From Flavobacterium sp. (lineage in GTDB: Bacteria; Bacteroidota; Bacteroidia; Flavobacteriales; Flavobacteriaceae), in NCBI RefSeq assembly GCF_017744675.1, contig NZ_JAGIAV010000004.1:1367033-1431032 (forward strand): a stretch of DNA of 64,000 nucleotides. Direction: 5' to 3'. Under the pieces are notes generated by a model, which had not been told where the DNA came from, searched no databases, and worked only from the letters and a program-made list of their open reading frames with translations. This document shows positions 51,443 to 60,197 of this stretch, one piece after another; position 1 is the stretch's first letter; the number at the start of each line of letters is the position of its first letter. Made by a program: the position numbers and the translations under genes.

Positions 51443-52045
51443 CTATTTGTGATCAAATGCTTTCAGATGCCATTTGTATTTTACTGCCATTAATCGAATA
51501 ACAATTATCACAAGAGAAGTAACCAAGTACAAAATATCATCGTTTAAATTTAATTTTCGCAATCCGAAAAATACCATTCCGCCAAAAATACAGATTGTTG
51601 CATAGATTTCTTCTCTAAAAACGTTTGGAATTTCGTTACATAAAATATCGCGAATTACTCCTCCAAAACAAGCTGTCATGGTTCCTAGCGCAATACAAAT
51701 TGCAGGGTGAAGTCCCGTTATAAGTCCTCTTTCAAGTCCAATTAAAGTAAAAACTCCAAGTCCAATAGTATCAAAAAGAAACAATGAAGTTCGAAGTTTA
51801 TCAAAGCTTTTCCTAAAGAGAATCGCCAGAAAAAACCCTAAAATGATCACATATACGTATTGCATGTCACGCATCCAACCCACTGGAGTTCTTCCAATTA
51901 AGACATCACGAAGCGTTCCGCCTCCAACTGCAGTTACAAATGCAATGATAAAAACCCCAAACGGATCTAGTTTTTTGTGCATTGCAGTTAAAGCGCCAGA
52001 CATGGCAAATGCCATTGTCCCGATAATATCAAGTAGGTGAAACAT
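51443..52045 (-). CDS. TRIC/YadS-type trimeric intracellular cation channel family protein
   Basis: A 200-residue inner-membrane protein from the ATG at 52045. It has the duplicated UPF0126 glycine-rich motifs: DIIGTMAFAMSGALTAMHK with AFVTAVGGGTLRDVL, and later FDTIGLGVFTLIGL with ACFGGVIRDILCNEIP. About seven membrane segments are predicted. Bacterial homologues form potassium-permeable trimeric channels. Its leader contains the CTTTGCATCTTTG word module ending directly before the start. It is followed after one base by the FemAB-like gene, so it may head that operon by chance of position. Confidence 0.92.
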   Translation of the reverse strand: MFHLLDIIGTMAFAMSGALTAMHKKLDPFGVFIIAFVTAVGGGTLRDVLIGRTPVGWMRDMQYVYVIILGFFLAILFRKSFDKLRTSLFLFDTIGLGVFTLIGLERGLITGLHPAICIALGTMTACFGGVIRDILCNEIPNVFREEIYATICIFGGMVFFGLRKLNLNDDILYLVTSLVIIVIRLMAVKYKWHLKAFDHK

Positions 52046-52050
52046 TTTTT

Positions 52051-52096
52051 TCTGAGTTACAAAGATGCAAAGGGTCAAAGTTACAAAGTTGCAAGG
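52051..52096 (-). repeat. CTTTGCATCTTTG leader module, copy 2
   Basis: In the sense of the TRIC gene it reads TTGCAACTTTGTAACTTTG, then ACCCTTTGCATCTTTG, then TAACTCAG, six bases before the ATG. It shares words with 36639-36680 and 61385-61457. Confidence 0.7.
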
Positions 52097-52131
52097 AATA
52101 ATCTTAGCAAATCTGACTCATGAGATAGGTA

Positions 52132-52980
52132 TTATTTTTTTACGTAAATCGGACTTCTTTTTAATAAATATGAAATAGAATCCATCCAACCGTCTTTTAC
52201 TGCCAGCAAAGGTTTACGGGTTTGCGAGTAAATTTTATCTGTATTTTTATACATGTCAAAATAGACGGTATAGTAATAATACGTTTGATTGTTTGCGGTT
52301 GTGGTAGAGATATCGTTTGTTGTTACTTTTTTATCGTTATTGCTTACTTTGGCATTTCCGCTGTTATAAGTAGTCGCGGTAGTACCAGTACCAATTGTAT
52401 AGGAAACTTTTGCGGCCACAATATTATCAACACCTAATATTTTTTCAAGATCTTCTATAGGCGTTTCGTCAATGTTGTTGTGGTCAATTCCTGCTTTGTG
52501 CAGTAAACTATTTGTTGTTCTTAAATCTTGAACCGTTAACGGAAAAATATTTGACGATTTATCTAACAATTTATTGTACAAATCGTTTTGAGCAAATTTT
52601 GCCATATCCTCAGAACCTTGCTGATTATCTGCATTTACATACGGAACTGGCAACACCGCAATTGTGTTATGCTGTATATCTGCACTTGCTACACTTTGTG
52701 TGGTATTTTGAGGAGTGCTTGTGTTTGGAGAAACATCAAAAGTTTGGGATCTTCCGCTTGCAAAATCGATTTTGGCAATCTGCGAAACGTCTAATGAAAT
52801 CTGAATGGTTTCGCCAGGAAGCGAATATTCTACGGTTTTATCAGACATTTTTAAAATGGTGCATTCAATAATCTGATAATCTCTTTTTATAATTTTATCT
52901 AATTTTTTTTCGCTTTGAGCGAAACCAAAAAAAGCAGTAAGCAAGAAAAATACAATAAGGAAAGGCTTCGAATTATTCAT
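52132..52980 (-). CDS. Exported protein of unknown function
   Basis: A 282-residue protein with a signal peptide (MNNSKPFLIVFFLLTAFFG, ending FAQ). Residues 25-80 (KIIKRDYQIIECTILKMSDK, then VEYSLP) form a small beta domain often seen at the N-terminus of Bacteroidetes exported proteins. Residues 105-205 (HNTIAVLPVPYVN to LGVDNIVAAKVSYTI) resemble the alpha/beta fold of CsgG/GNA1162-like periplasmic proteins, at low confidence. A Thr/Asn-rich stretch (205-235) looks flexible. It seems monocistronic, and I assign no function. Confidence 0.75.
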   Translation of the reverse strand: MNNSKPFLIVFFLLTAFFGFAQSEKKLDKIIKRDYQIIECTILKMSDKTVEYSLPGETIQISLDVSQIAKIDFASGRSQTFDVSPNTSTPQNTTQSVASADIQHNTIAVLPVPYVNADNQQGSEDMAKFAQNDLYNKLLDKSSNIFPLTVQDLRTTNSLLHKAGIDHNNIDETPIEDLEKILGVDNIVAAKVSYTIGTGTTATTYNSGNAKVSNNDKKVTTNDISTTTANNQTYYYYTVYFDMYKNTDKIYSQTRKPLLAVKDGWMDSISYLLKRSPIYVKK

Positions 52981-53081
52981 GTTTCATTTTTTAAATTCAA
53001 CTTTTACCAACTAATAATCAGTTAAATATAAAAAATTATCCGCAAAATCTGAAAAGCATTTTCAAATCCTTAAAGAAAAAA

Positions 53082-53825
53082 TCACATGTTTTGTGTGTAG
53101 AAGTTATAATCTTTTAAAATCACACGTATAAAATCGCTATTGTTTCCCGATTGGTTTTTAATGCCTGTTACACTTTCAATTTTGGCCACTAGTTTGTAAA
53201 TAACTTCATAATCGTTTTTAGCAGCCGCTTTTTGATACGTTTCTTTAATAATACGCATATCATTATCTGAAAGTTTGATAACTAAAGGATAAGTAGGCAC
53301 ATAAGCTTCGCCGATTTCTTCTAAAATGGTATGGCTAATATTAATTTTATTCTTTAATGTAATTACCGCTGTTCCTGCTGCCATGTCGCCCAAACGCTGA
53401 GATTTTTGACTTGTTATAACCGCAATAAGCCCAGGAAGTCCAAAAAAAGTAAAAAAGTCAATTACTCTAAAAAACCAGCGAATTAAGTAGTCGCCAAAAC
53501 CTGCCTGGTAGCCGTCGATTTTTACAACTTTAATTTTTAGTATTTTTTTGCCCAGTGACTGTCCTTCAAAAAAACTTTCTAGAACCAGCGAGTAAACTAT
53601 TACTGGCGAATAGAGCATCAAGAAAATTGCGCCTCGTGACCAGCCATCCAAATTAACCATCAATCGATCCAGCTGTAGCCAATCAAAAAGCACTATAGAA
53701 AGTGCTGTTATATAACAGATTATAATAAACAAATCAATAAAAAAAGCACCTAACCTTTCGCCTACAGAAGCAGCAATAAAATTTATTTTGACATTTTGTG
53801 TCGTATTAATAGATAATTCTGACAT
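53082..53825 (-). CDS. RDD family membrane protein
   Basis: A 247-residue inner-membrane protein. The RDD domain (about 12-165) has the conserved Arg in AASVGERLGAFFIDLFII and the Asp pair region, then SFFEGQSLGKKILKIKVVKI and a third helix FFGLPGLIAVITS followed by QRLGDMAAGTAVI. The C-terminal 80 residues form a soluble helical extension. Some RDD proteins act as transporters, but the role here is unknown. It is divergent from the SpoIIM-like gene with 20 bases between starts, a pairing seen next to MoxR/DUF58 clusters in Bacteroidetes. Confidence 0.92.
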   Translation of the reverse strand: MSELSINTTQNVKINFIAASVGERLGAFFIDLFIIICYITALSIVLFDWLQLDRLMVNLDGWSRGAIFLMLYSPVIVYSLVLESFFEGQSLGKKILKIKVVKIDGYQAGFGDYLIRWFFRVIDFFTFFGLPGLIAVITSQKSQRLGDMAAGTAVITLKNKINISHTILEEIGEAYVPTYPLVIKLSDNDMRIIKETYQKAAAKNDYEVIYKLVAKIESVTGIKNQSGNNSDFIRVILKDYNFYTQNM

Positions 53826-53845
53826 ATTTCATATTTTAGCCTACA

Positions 53846-54826
53846 ATGAGAGAAATCGCCTTTATAAAACAAAACAGAGAAAAATGGCTCGAGTTTGAGC
53901 TGGCAATTTTTGGTAAAGCTAAAAAAAATCCTGATGAATTAGCTAATTTGTACATTCAAATGATGAATGATTTGTCGTATGCTCAAACGTATTATCCTAA
54001 AAGTAAAACGGTTGTATACCTTAATCATCTCGCTTCTCAGATTTATCAAAAAATTTACAAAACCAAACGCACCGACCAGAATCAATTTGTAGCGTTCTTT
54101 AAAATCGAAGTGCCTTTGTTGGTTTACGTATACAGAAGGTATCTGGCCTATGCTTTTGTTTTGTTTTTTGTTACCGTTTCTATCGGAGTGCTTTCTGCTC
54201 GTTATGATCGTGATTTTGTACGTCTGATTTTAGGCGACGAATATGTCAACATGACTTTAGAAAACATCAAAAAAGGCAACCCCATGGCCGTTTATGGTTC
54301 GGGCAGCAACTGGGGAAGTTTTATTGGCATTACGGTAAACAATCTTTTTGTTGGTGCCAAATGTTATTTCTACGGCATTTTTGCAGGAATTGGGACTTTC
54401 AATGTTTTTCTTCAAAACTGTATTATGCTGGGTTCTTTTCAGTATTTTTTCTACGAACAAGGCGTTTTCTGGAAAAGCGTCCGCGGAATCTGGATTCATG
54501 GTTCGATGGAAATTTTTGCCATTGTAATCGAAACAACTGCCGGATTTATTCTTGGAGCTTCTATTCTATTTCCTAAAACTTTTTCAAGATTAAATTCTTT
54601 TAAAATTGGTTTCAAAAACAGTTTCAAAATATTCTTAAGCACTTTTCCTTTCACTATAAGTGCGGGATTTTTAGAAGGCTTTATTACCAGATATTCTATC
54701 GATATGCCGAATTGGCTCAGTAGTTTTATCATCTTGTTTACGCTTGCCATAATTTCATTTTATTATTTGATATACCCTTTTATTGTACACAAAAAAATGC
54801 ATTCCTTAACCGCCGAAAAACTTTAA
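53846..54826 (+). CDS. SpoIIM-like (stage II sporulation protein M family) membrane protein
   Basis: A 326-residue inner-membrane protein with a soluble N-terminal 95 residues (MREIAFIKQNREKWLEFELA is the family start) followed by about six membrane helices; GNPMAVYGSGSNWGSFIGIT and IWIHGSMEIFAIVIETTAGF are the conserved core. In non-sporulating Bacteroidetes this family accompanies MoxR and DUF58 genes. Its function outside sporulation is not known. The next gene begins nine bases after its stop. Confidence 0.92.
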   Translation: MREIAFIKQNREKWLEFELAIFGKAKKNPDELANLYIQMMNDLSYAQTYYPKSKTVVYLNHLASQIYQKIYKTKRTDQNQFVAFFKIEVPLLVYVYRRYLAYAFVLFFVTVSIGVLSARYDRDFVRLILGDEYVNMTLENIKKGNPMAVYGSGSNWGSFIGITVNNLFVGAKCYFYGIFAGIGTFNVFLQNCIMLGSFQYFFYEQGVFWKSVRGIWIHGSMEIFAIVIETTAGFILGASILFPKTFSRLNSFKIGFKNSFKIFLSTFPFTISAGFLEGFITRYSIDMPNWLSSFIILFTLAIISFYYLIYPFIVHKKMHSLTAEKL

Positions 54827-54835
54827 GACCAAGTA

Positions 54836-55612
54836 ATGACAAGATTATTATTTATTTTATCTTTTCTTTTGTGCTGCGGTATTTCTCAGGCTCAGGATTC
54901 TATTCCTATAACCGTAGATCCTCCAAAAATTACTGCAATTAAATATACCGAAAAAGATATTCAAGTAGATTCTGGAACTGTCCTAGCCAAACATTTTGAA
55001 AAGAATTTCAAAAAAAAATATACCGATAAAGAGTTTCTCTACGAATATAAAGCTCCCGAAAAAAATTGGTGGGATAACTTTAAGCATTGGCTGGCAAGAC
55101 AAATTTTTAATTTATTTAATTTCAGCAGTGTAAAAACCTCTTTCAATTTTATTTCTATTTTATTTAGAATAATTGCGATTCTGGTCGTTGTTATTTTGGT
55201 TTATTTTATTGCAAAAGCTTTGATTAAACGCGAAGGATCATGGATTTTTGGAAAAAATGCCAATAAGAGAACGTTGTTTTATTCTGACGCCGAGAAAAAC
55301 ATTCACCTTTTAGATTTTGAAAAACTCATTAAAGAAAGCGTCGAAACTGGAGAAAGAAGAATTGCAATACGCTATTATTATTTGTGGCTTTTGAAAGTAA
55401 TGGCGCAGCATCATTATATTGAATGGGATATCGAAAAAACCAATTCTGATTACTTGTACGAACTGCATAATCCTGCTCATAAAGAAGAGTTTACCTATCT
55501 TTCTTACCTGTACAACTATATCTGGTATGGCGAATTTGAAATTGACGAAACCACATTTAGAAAGACTGAAAACAGATTTAAAAAAGCATTAAAAACCTTT
55601 GGCAATGGATAA
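54836..55612 (+). CDS. DUF4129 domain protein
   Basis: A 258-residue protein with a signal peptide (MTRLLFILSFLLCCGISQAQ), a periplasmic stretch (21-100) with conserved KNWWDNFKHWLARQIFNLF, one membrane helix (about 105-128) and a C-terminal DUF4129 region (150-258) containing RRIAIRYYYLWLLKVMAQHH and YNYIWYGEFEIDE. This layout is standard for the MoxR-cluster member. The function is unknown. It overlaps the next gene by 14 bases, implying coupled translation. Confidence 0.9.
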   Translation: MTRLLFILSFLLCCGISQAQDSIPITVDPPKITAIKYTEKDIQVDSGTVLAKHFEKNFKKKYTDKEFLYEYKAPEKNWWDNFKHWLARQIFNLFNFSSVKTSFNFISILFRIIAILVVVILVYFIAKALIKREGSWIFGKNANKRTLFYSDAEKNIHLLDFEKLIKESVETGERRIAIRYYYLWLLKVMAQHHYIEWDIEKTNSDYLYELHNPAHKEEFTYLSYLYNYIWYGEFEIDETTFRKTENRFKKALKTFGNG

Positions 55613-56807
55613 TAAAGTTAAAATATACATTGCTATTCTGGTTTTAATTTTCGGAATAACAGTATTGGTAGACAAGGGACAGCCTAAACCTATTGACTGG
55701 ACTCCTACGTACTCTGTTGAGGATAAAATCCCATTCGGATTATACGTTTTTGACCATGAAGCAGATGGACTTTTTAAAGAGAAAGTAGAACGAATTTCAA
55801 CGCAAACTCCTTACGAATATCTGGATTCTCAATATGATGCAAGAGAGAATGTAGAAACTTATAGAATTAAAGGTACTTTCATCAATATTTCTGAGGTAAA
55901 TAATATTGATGATCAATCGATGAAAGAAATTTTATATTTTGTTTCTCATGGAAATAATGCTTTCTTAAGCATGAAAGTATTTCCGAAAGTATTATTGGAT
56001 TCTTTAAAAATTGAACTGGACACCGATTTTATGCCAAACGACAGCATTACAGCCTGGATGGCAAATAAAAAAGTAGACTCAAAAAAATATACTGTAAGTA
56101 CTGGATTAAGCGATTATTTTTCAAAAATAGACACTTTAAATACAAAAGTTCTAGGATATCAGACCAGTCGCAAAAATAAAAGACAAATCAATTTTATTGA
56201 AGTTCCATATAAAAACGGCCATCTCTATCTGCACACGCAGCCAGTGGCTTTTACCAATTACAATTTGCTGAAAAAAGATCATTATCAGTATGCTGAAAAC
56301 TTAGTTTCTTATATTCCGAAAGGAAACATTTTTTGGTACAATAAAACTTTTAACGACAAACGCATTTCAAATTCTCCGATGCGATATATCTGGAGTCAGC
56401 CTGCTTTAAAATCCGCTTGGTATTTAGGCTTACTGGGAATTTTGATTTTTATGATATTCAATGCAAAGCGAAAACAGCGCATAGTGCCAATTATAAAGCC
56501 TTTGCAGAATTCAACAGTCGAATTTACTAAAACAGTCGGAAATCTCTATTATCAAGAAGGAGATCATACCAATATTATCGATAAAAAGATTATTTACTTT
56601 TTAGAAAAAATAAGAACCGATTATTTGATTGATACGACTAAATTAGATGACGATATTATAACCAAATTGCATTATAAAACAGGAAAAGACGAAAAAGATA
56701 TTCGCGACTTGGTTCAATTAATTAATGACCACCGTAACAGTTACCACGGAAGTCTCGAAGAAGATCTCCTTAAAATAAACACAGCAATAGAAAAGATTTT
56801 ACATTAA
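55599..56807 (+). CDS. DUF4350 domain protein
   Basis: A 402-residue protein. An N-terminal membrane helix (VKIYIAILVLIFGITVLVDK) precedes a periplasmic DUF4350 region (about 40-265, with PFGLYVFDHEADGLF and FLSMKVFPKV). A second membrane helix lies at about 272-290 (AWYLGLLGILIFMIFNAKRK), followed by a cytoplasmic helical tail (300-402) with TKTVGNLYYQEGDHTNI. It starts inside the DUF4129 gene. Its role is probably tied to MoxR but unproven. A weak GCCAC/GATTAA word palindrome (56819-56883) occupies the gap before moxR. Confidence 0.9.
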   Translation: MAMDNKVKIYIAILVLIFGITVLVDKGQPKPIDWTPTYSVEDKIPFGLYVFDHEADGLFKEKVERISTQTPYEYLDSQYDARENVETYRIKGTFINISEVNNIDDQSMKEILYFVSHGNNAFLSMKVFPKVLLDSLKIELDTDFMPNDSITAWMANKKVDSKKYTVSTGLSDYFSKIDTLNTKVLGYQTSRKNKRQINFIEVPYKNGHLYLHTQPVAFTNYNLLKKDHYQYAENLVSYIPKGNIFWYNKTFNDKRISNSPMRYIWSQPALKSAWYLGLLGILIFMIFNAKRKQRIVPIIKPLQNSTVEFTKTVGNLYYQEGDHTNIIDKKIIYFLEKIRTDYLIDTTKLDDDIITKLHYKTGKDEKDIRDLVQLINDHRNSYHGSLEEDLLKINTAIEKILH

Positions 56808-56909
56808 CTAAAATATTTGCCACCAATTAAGATTAACACAGATTAACTAAAAAAATTCTTTTTAATCCTTAAAAATCAGTGGCTAAAAAAATAAAAAATA
56901 GACCAAATT

Positions 56910-57923
56910 ATGGACGATATCAATACAACATCAAATGAAATCACAAACGAAAATGTGAATTTTGAAACGAGAATTAATCTAGGACCGCTTTTAGATCATG
57001 TAAACACGATTAAAAAAGAGATCGAAACGGTTATTGTGGGTCAGCATAAAATGGTAGACCAGCTTTTGGTTGCTATTTTATCAAACGGCCACGTTCTTTT
57101 GGAAGGTGTTCCAGGAGTTGCCAAAACAATCACTGCTAAATTGTTGGCTAAAACTTTGAATATTGGCTTTAGCAGAATTCAGTTTACGCCAGATTTAATG
57201 CCTTCTGATATTTTAGGAACTTCTATTTTTAATCTGAAAAACTCAGAATTTGAGTTCAAAAAAGGACCTATTTTCTCCAATTTAATTTTAATTGATGAAA
57301 TAAACCGTGCTCCTGCAAAAACTCAAGCCGCACTTTTTGAGGTTATGGAAGAACGCCAAATTACAATTGACGGTTCTGGTTATCAGTTAGAAACTCCGTT
57401 TTTGGTAATTGCAACTCAAAATCCTATTGAGCAAGAAGGAACCTATCGTTTGCCAGAAGCGCAATTGGATCGTTTTCTGTTCAAAATCACGATTGATTAT
57501 CCGAAATTGAATGAAGAAATTTTAATCATTCAAAGAGAACATTCTTTACAAGATCAGGGAAAATTAGATGCCATCAAAACGCTTCTTTCTGCTGATGAAA
57601 TTAAAGAATATCAAGGTTTGGTAAAACAAATTAGAGTGGAACAGAACTTATTAGAATATATTGCCCGAATCGTCGTAAACACACGCGAAAATGCCTTTTT
57701 ATATTTAGGAGCTTCTCCTCGCGCCTCAATCGCCATTTTGAATGCTTCGAAAGGCTTTGCTGCCATCCGCGGACGCGATTTTGTTACGCCAGAAGATATA
57801 AAAGAAGCTGCAATTCCAGTTTTACAGCACCGCGTAATTGTTGCGCCAGAACGTGAAATGGAAGGAATTACAAGTTCTGAAATTATTAAACAGATTATTG
57901 AAACGGTAGAAATACCGAGGTAA
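56910..57923 (+). CDS. MoxR family AAA+ ATPase
   Basis: A 337-residue cytoplasmic AAA+ ATPase. Walker A is LLEGVPGVAKTITAKLLA, Walker B is LILIDEINRAPAKTQAALFE, sensor 1 is VIATQNPIEQEGTYRLPEAQ and sensor 2 lies in SPRASIAILNASKGFA. MoxR proteins act as chaperones for insertion of metal cofactors or assembly of complexes, usually beside DUF58 and VWA genes. DUF58 follows here, but only after an intervening small gene and a repeat element, which is unusual. Confidence 0.95.
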   Translation: MDDINTTSNEITNENVNFETRINLGPLLDHVNTIKKEIETVIVGQHKMVDQLLVAILSNGHVLLEGVPGVAKTITAKLLAKTLNIGFSRIQFTPDLMPSDILGTSIFNLKNSEFEFKKGPIFSNLILIDEINRAPAKTQAALFEVMEERQITIDGSGYQLETPFLVIATQNPIEQEGTYRLPEAQLDRFLFKITIDYPKLNEEILIIQREHSLQDQGKLDAIKTLLSADEIKEYQGLVKQIRVEQNLLEYIARIVVNTRENAFLYLGASPRASIAILNASKGFAAIRGRDFVTPEDIKEAAIPVLQHRVIVAPEREMEGITSSEIIKQIIETVEIPR

Positions 57924-57983
57924 TTATTAATGATGAATTGTTAATTGTTAATGATTGGCAAACTTCAAACTTTGCAAAACCAC

Positions 57984-58042
57984 TTGTCACCCTGAGCGAA
58001 GCCGAAGGGCGCAAAGGGCTTCGACTCCGCTCAGCCTGACAA
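57984..58042. repeat. GC-rich REP-like hairpin element
   Basis: TTGTCACCCTGAGCGAAG (57984-58001, arm to 58007) and the arm at 58019-58042, ending GCTCAGCCTGACAA, pair at 20 of 24 positions. Its GC content stands out from the A/T-rich surroundings. It resembles the widespread GTCACCCTGAGCG / CGCTCAGCCTGAC intergenic repeats. Tandem CTTGAAAC/CTGAAAC words follow at 58053-58084, and ATTGTTA words precede it at 57936-57952. Confidence 0.8.
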
Positions 58043-58112
58043 AGAGGGACAAAACTTGAAACCTGAAACCTGAAACTTGAAACAATTAAAAAACAATAAA
58101 ACACAAAAAACA

Positions 58113-58721
58113 TTGAAAACGTCTAAATTTCTCATCTCATTCTCTCTCCTTCTTCTGATTGTTTTTCAATCTGCAAATGCTGTTGTTTTAGAAAACAAAA
58201 AAGATGCTTTTTATTTCAAAAGCGATAAACAAGAGATTGAAATTTTAGTGAAGAAATTATACGAGTGGGTTGAAACTAAAAACAGCAACAACGATTTCAA
58301 TCCGCTTGCAAACAAAAAGGGAGACAAATACATTGGACTGGATCTAAATGCACATAAAAAAAGACTAGAAGAACTGAAAAAAACTAATTTCTTTTCGCAG
58401 CAATTTTTAGACAATTACAATAAAATTGCTTTAAAAATAGACTCCAATCTTAAAACTAAAAAAATAGAATGGTTTGAAGGAGAATTGCCTCCTTTTGGAA
58501 ACGATTCCAATCCTTGGTGCAATTGTCAGGACAATCCAGAAAACTATTGGAAAACAATGGCAATAAACCATTTGAAAGTTGAAAACAATTCAGCCTCTTT
58601 TGATTGGACTTGGTCATGGAAAGGCGATTTTAAATATAAAGTGAAAACGGTTAAAGAAAACGGGGTTTGGAAAATAGCAACTCTTGAAGGCTTTGATTTT
58701 AATGACTTCACTAAAATTTAG
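58113..58721 (+). CDS. Small exported protein of unknown function
   Basis: A 202-residue protein if begun at the TTG at 58113, which gives a clean signal peptide ending SANAV; an earlier TTG at 58077 would add twelve residues, and no ATG fits. The mature part is charged and alpha/beta, with EIEILVKKLYEWVETKNSNN near the start and a late DWTWSWKGDFKYKVKTVKEN plus GVWKIATLEGF that recall NTF2/DUF3828-like periplasmic domains, at low confidence. A WCNCQDN segment carries two cysteines. The gene separates moxR from the DUF58 gene, which are normally adjacent, and its leader consists of REP-like and word repeats. Later insertion into the cluster is a reasonable inference. Confidence 0.7.
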   Translation: MKTSKFLISFSLLLLIVFQSANAVVLENKKDAFYFKSDKQEIEILVKKLYEWVETKNSNNDFNPLANKKGDKYIGLDLNAHKKRLEELKKTNFFSQQFLDNYNKIALKIDSNLKTKKIEWFEGELPPFGNDSNPWCNCQDNPENYWKTMAINHLKVENNSASFDWTWSWKGDFKYKVKTVKENGVWKIATLEGFDFNDFTKI

Positions 58722-58745
58722 TAGAAAATATAAAACTAAGAAAAC

Positions 58746-60077
58746 TTGAAATTCATAAAAAGTCTATATCTCAACAACTTCTTTTTCTATGTGCTCATTG
58801 GCATTATAGGATTATTTGTCTGTGCCTTTATTTTTCCAAATATGTACAATGCAGTTTGGTTGCTGGTTTTAGGTTTAGTGACATTTTTAGGTCTTGACAT
58901 TTTGCTTTTATATTTGGCAAGAACAGGTCTTGAAGCAGAAAGAATTACACCAGAAAAGTTGTCAAATGGAGATTTAAATCCAATTACAATTAGTCTAAAA
59001 AACCATTATACTTTTCCGATTTTGGTTAGGATTATTGACGAAATTCCGTTTCAATTTCAGGTTCGCGATTTCAAAATTGTAAAAACGATAAAAGCGACTT
59101 CGCAAAAAGAAATTGGTTACGACCTTCGTCCGACTGAGCGTGGGGAATATCATTTCGGTTCTTTAAATGTTTATGTTTCTTCGCCTTTAAGATTGATTTC
59201 GAGAAGATTTTCCTTCGATAAAAATCAAATGGTCCCAACCTATCCGTCTTATATTCAATTAAGAAAATACGATTTAATCGCTTTTTCGAATAATTTATTT
59301 CAATACGGAATCAAAAAAATACGCCGAATTGGCCACACCATGGAGTTCGAACAGATTAAAGAGTATGTGCAAGGCGACGATTTGCGAACACTAAACTGGA
59401 AAGCGACCGCCAAAAGAAACTCTTTGATGGTGAATCAATTTCAGGACGAAAAATCACAATCGGTTTATATGGCAATCGACAAAGGACGTGTCATGCAAAT
59501 GCCTTTTGACGGATTAAGCTTATTGGATTATGCCATTAATTCGGCTTTGGTTTTGTCTAATGTCATTTTGAAAAAACAAGACAAAGCTGGTCTTTTTTCT
59601 TTTTCTAAAAAAGTAGAAAATCGCGTGTTCGCCGAAAGAAGAGGTTCGCAAATGCAAAAAATCCTAGAAGCTTTGTACAACGTAAAAACAGATTTTTTCG
59701 AAAGTGATTACAGCAGATTGTATGTCGATATTAAGAAAAACATCAACCAGAGAAGCCTAATTATTCTGTACACCAATTTTGAAACTATGGATGGTTTAAA
59801 TCGTCAATTACCTTATTTAAAAGGAATTGCCAAAAGCCATTTATTGGTTGTTGTTTTCTTTAGCAACACAGAATTAAACAGCATTATCAATAAAAAAACC
59901 ACTACAATTCAAGAAGTCTACGACAAAGTGATTGCCGAAAAATTCATGTTCGAAAAACGATTAATTGTAAACGAATTGAAGAAATACGGAATACATTCGG
60001 TTCTTACACAACCCGAAAATCTTACGCTTGACGCCATTAATAAATATTTAGAGATCAAGTCTAGAGGGATTTTGTAG
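58746..60077 (+). CDS. DUF58 domain protein
   Basis: A 443-residue membrane-associated protein beginning at a TTG; no ATG suits the family start. Two membrane helices (about 12-55) are followed by a beta domain (65-155) and the DUF58 region (about 195-290) with EYVQGDDLRTLNWKATAKRN, then LMVNQFQDEKSQSVYMAIDK, the family core. The C-terminal part has a von Willebrand A-like fold (SLIILYTNFETMDG). It belongs functionally with MoxR, which is thought to act on it or on partner proteins. Confidence 0.93.
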   Translation: MKFIKSLYLNNFFFYVLIGIIGLFVCAFIFPNMYNAVWLLVLGLVTFLGLDILLLYLARTGLEAERITPEKLSNGDLNPITISLKNHYTFPILVRIIDEIPFQFQVRDFKIVKTIKATSQKEIGYDLRPTERGEYHFGSLNVYVSSPLRLISRRFSFDKNQMVPTYPSYIQLRKYDLIAFSNNLFQYGIKKIRRIGHTMEFEQIKEYVQGDDLRTLNWKATAKRNSLMVNQFQDEKSQSVYMAIDKGRVMQMPFDGLSLLDYAINSALVLSNVILKKQDKAGLFSFSKKVENRVFAERRGSQMQKILEALYNVKTDFFESDYSRLYVDIKKNINQRSLIILYTNFETMDGLNRQLPYLKGIAKSHLLVVVFFSNTELNSIINKKTTTIQEVYDKVIAEKFMFEKRLIVNELKKYGIHSVLTQPENLTLDAINKYLEIKSRGIL

Positions 60078-60144
60078 CAACTTTCAATCTGTTAACTTAT
60101 GGTTATTTTATAGATTGACTTTACTGTTATTGCTATTATTAAAT

Positions 60145-60152
60145 TAGTTTTG
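60145..60152 (+). promoter_or_regulatory. Candidate -7 box of the phosphatase-family gene
   Basis: TAGTTTTG matches TAnnTTTG 45 bases before the start codon. A clear TTG at the expected distance is not seen. Confidence 0.4.
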
Positions 60153-60197
60153 AAAGAAAATAACAATCCGATTGTAACACCTTAAAAACAGATAAAA

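Noticed and set aside
57984..58042. Insertion sequence end or attachment site near moxR
   Set aside because: No transposase or integrase and no target duplication are seen; the hairpin matches a widespread REP-like intergenic repeat type.
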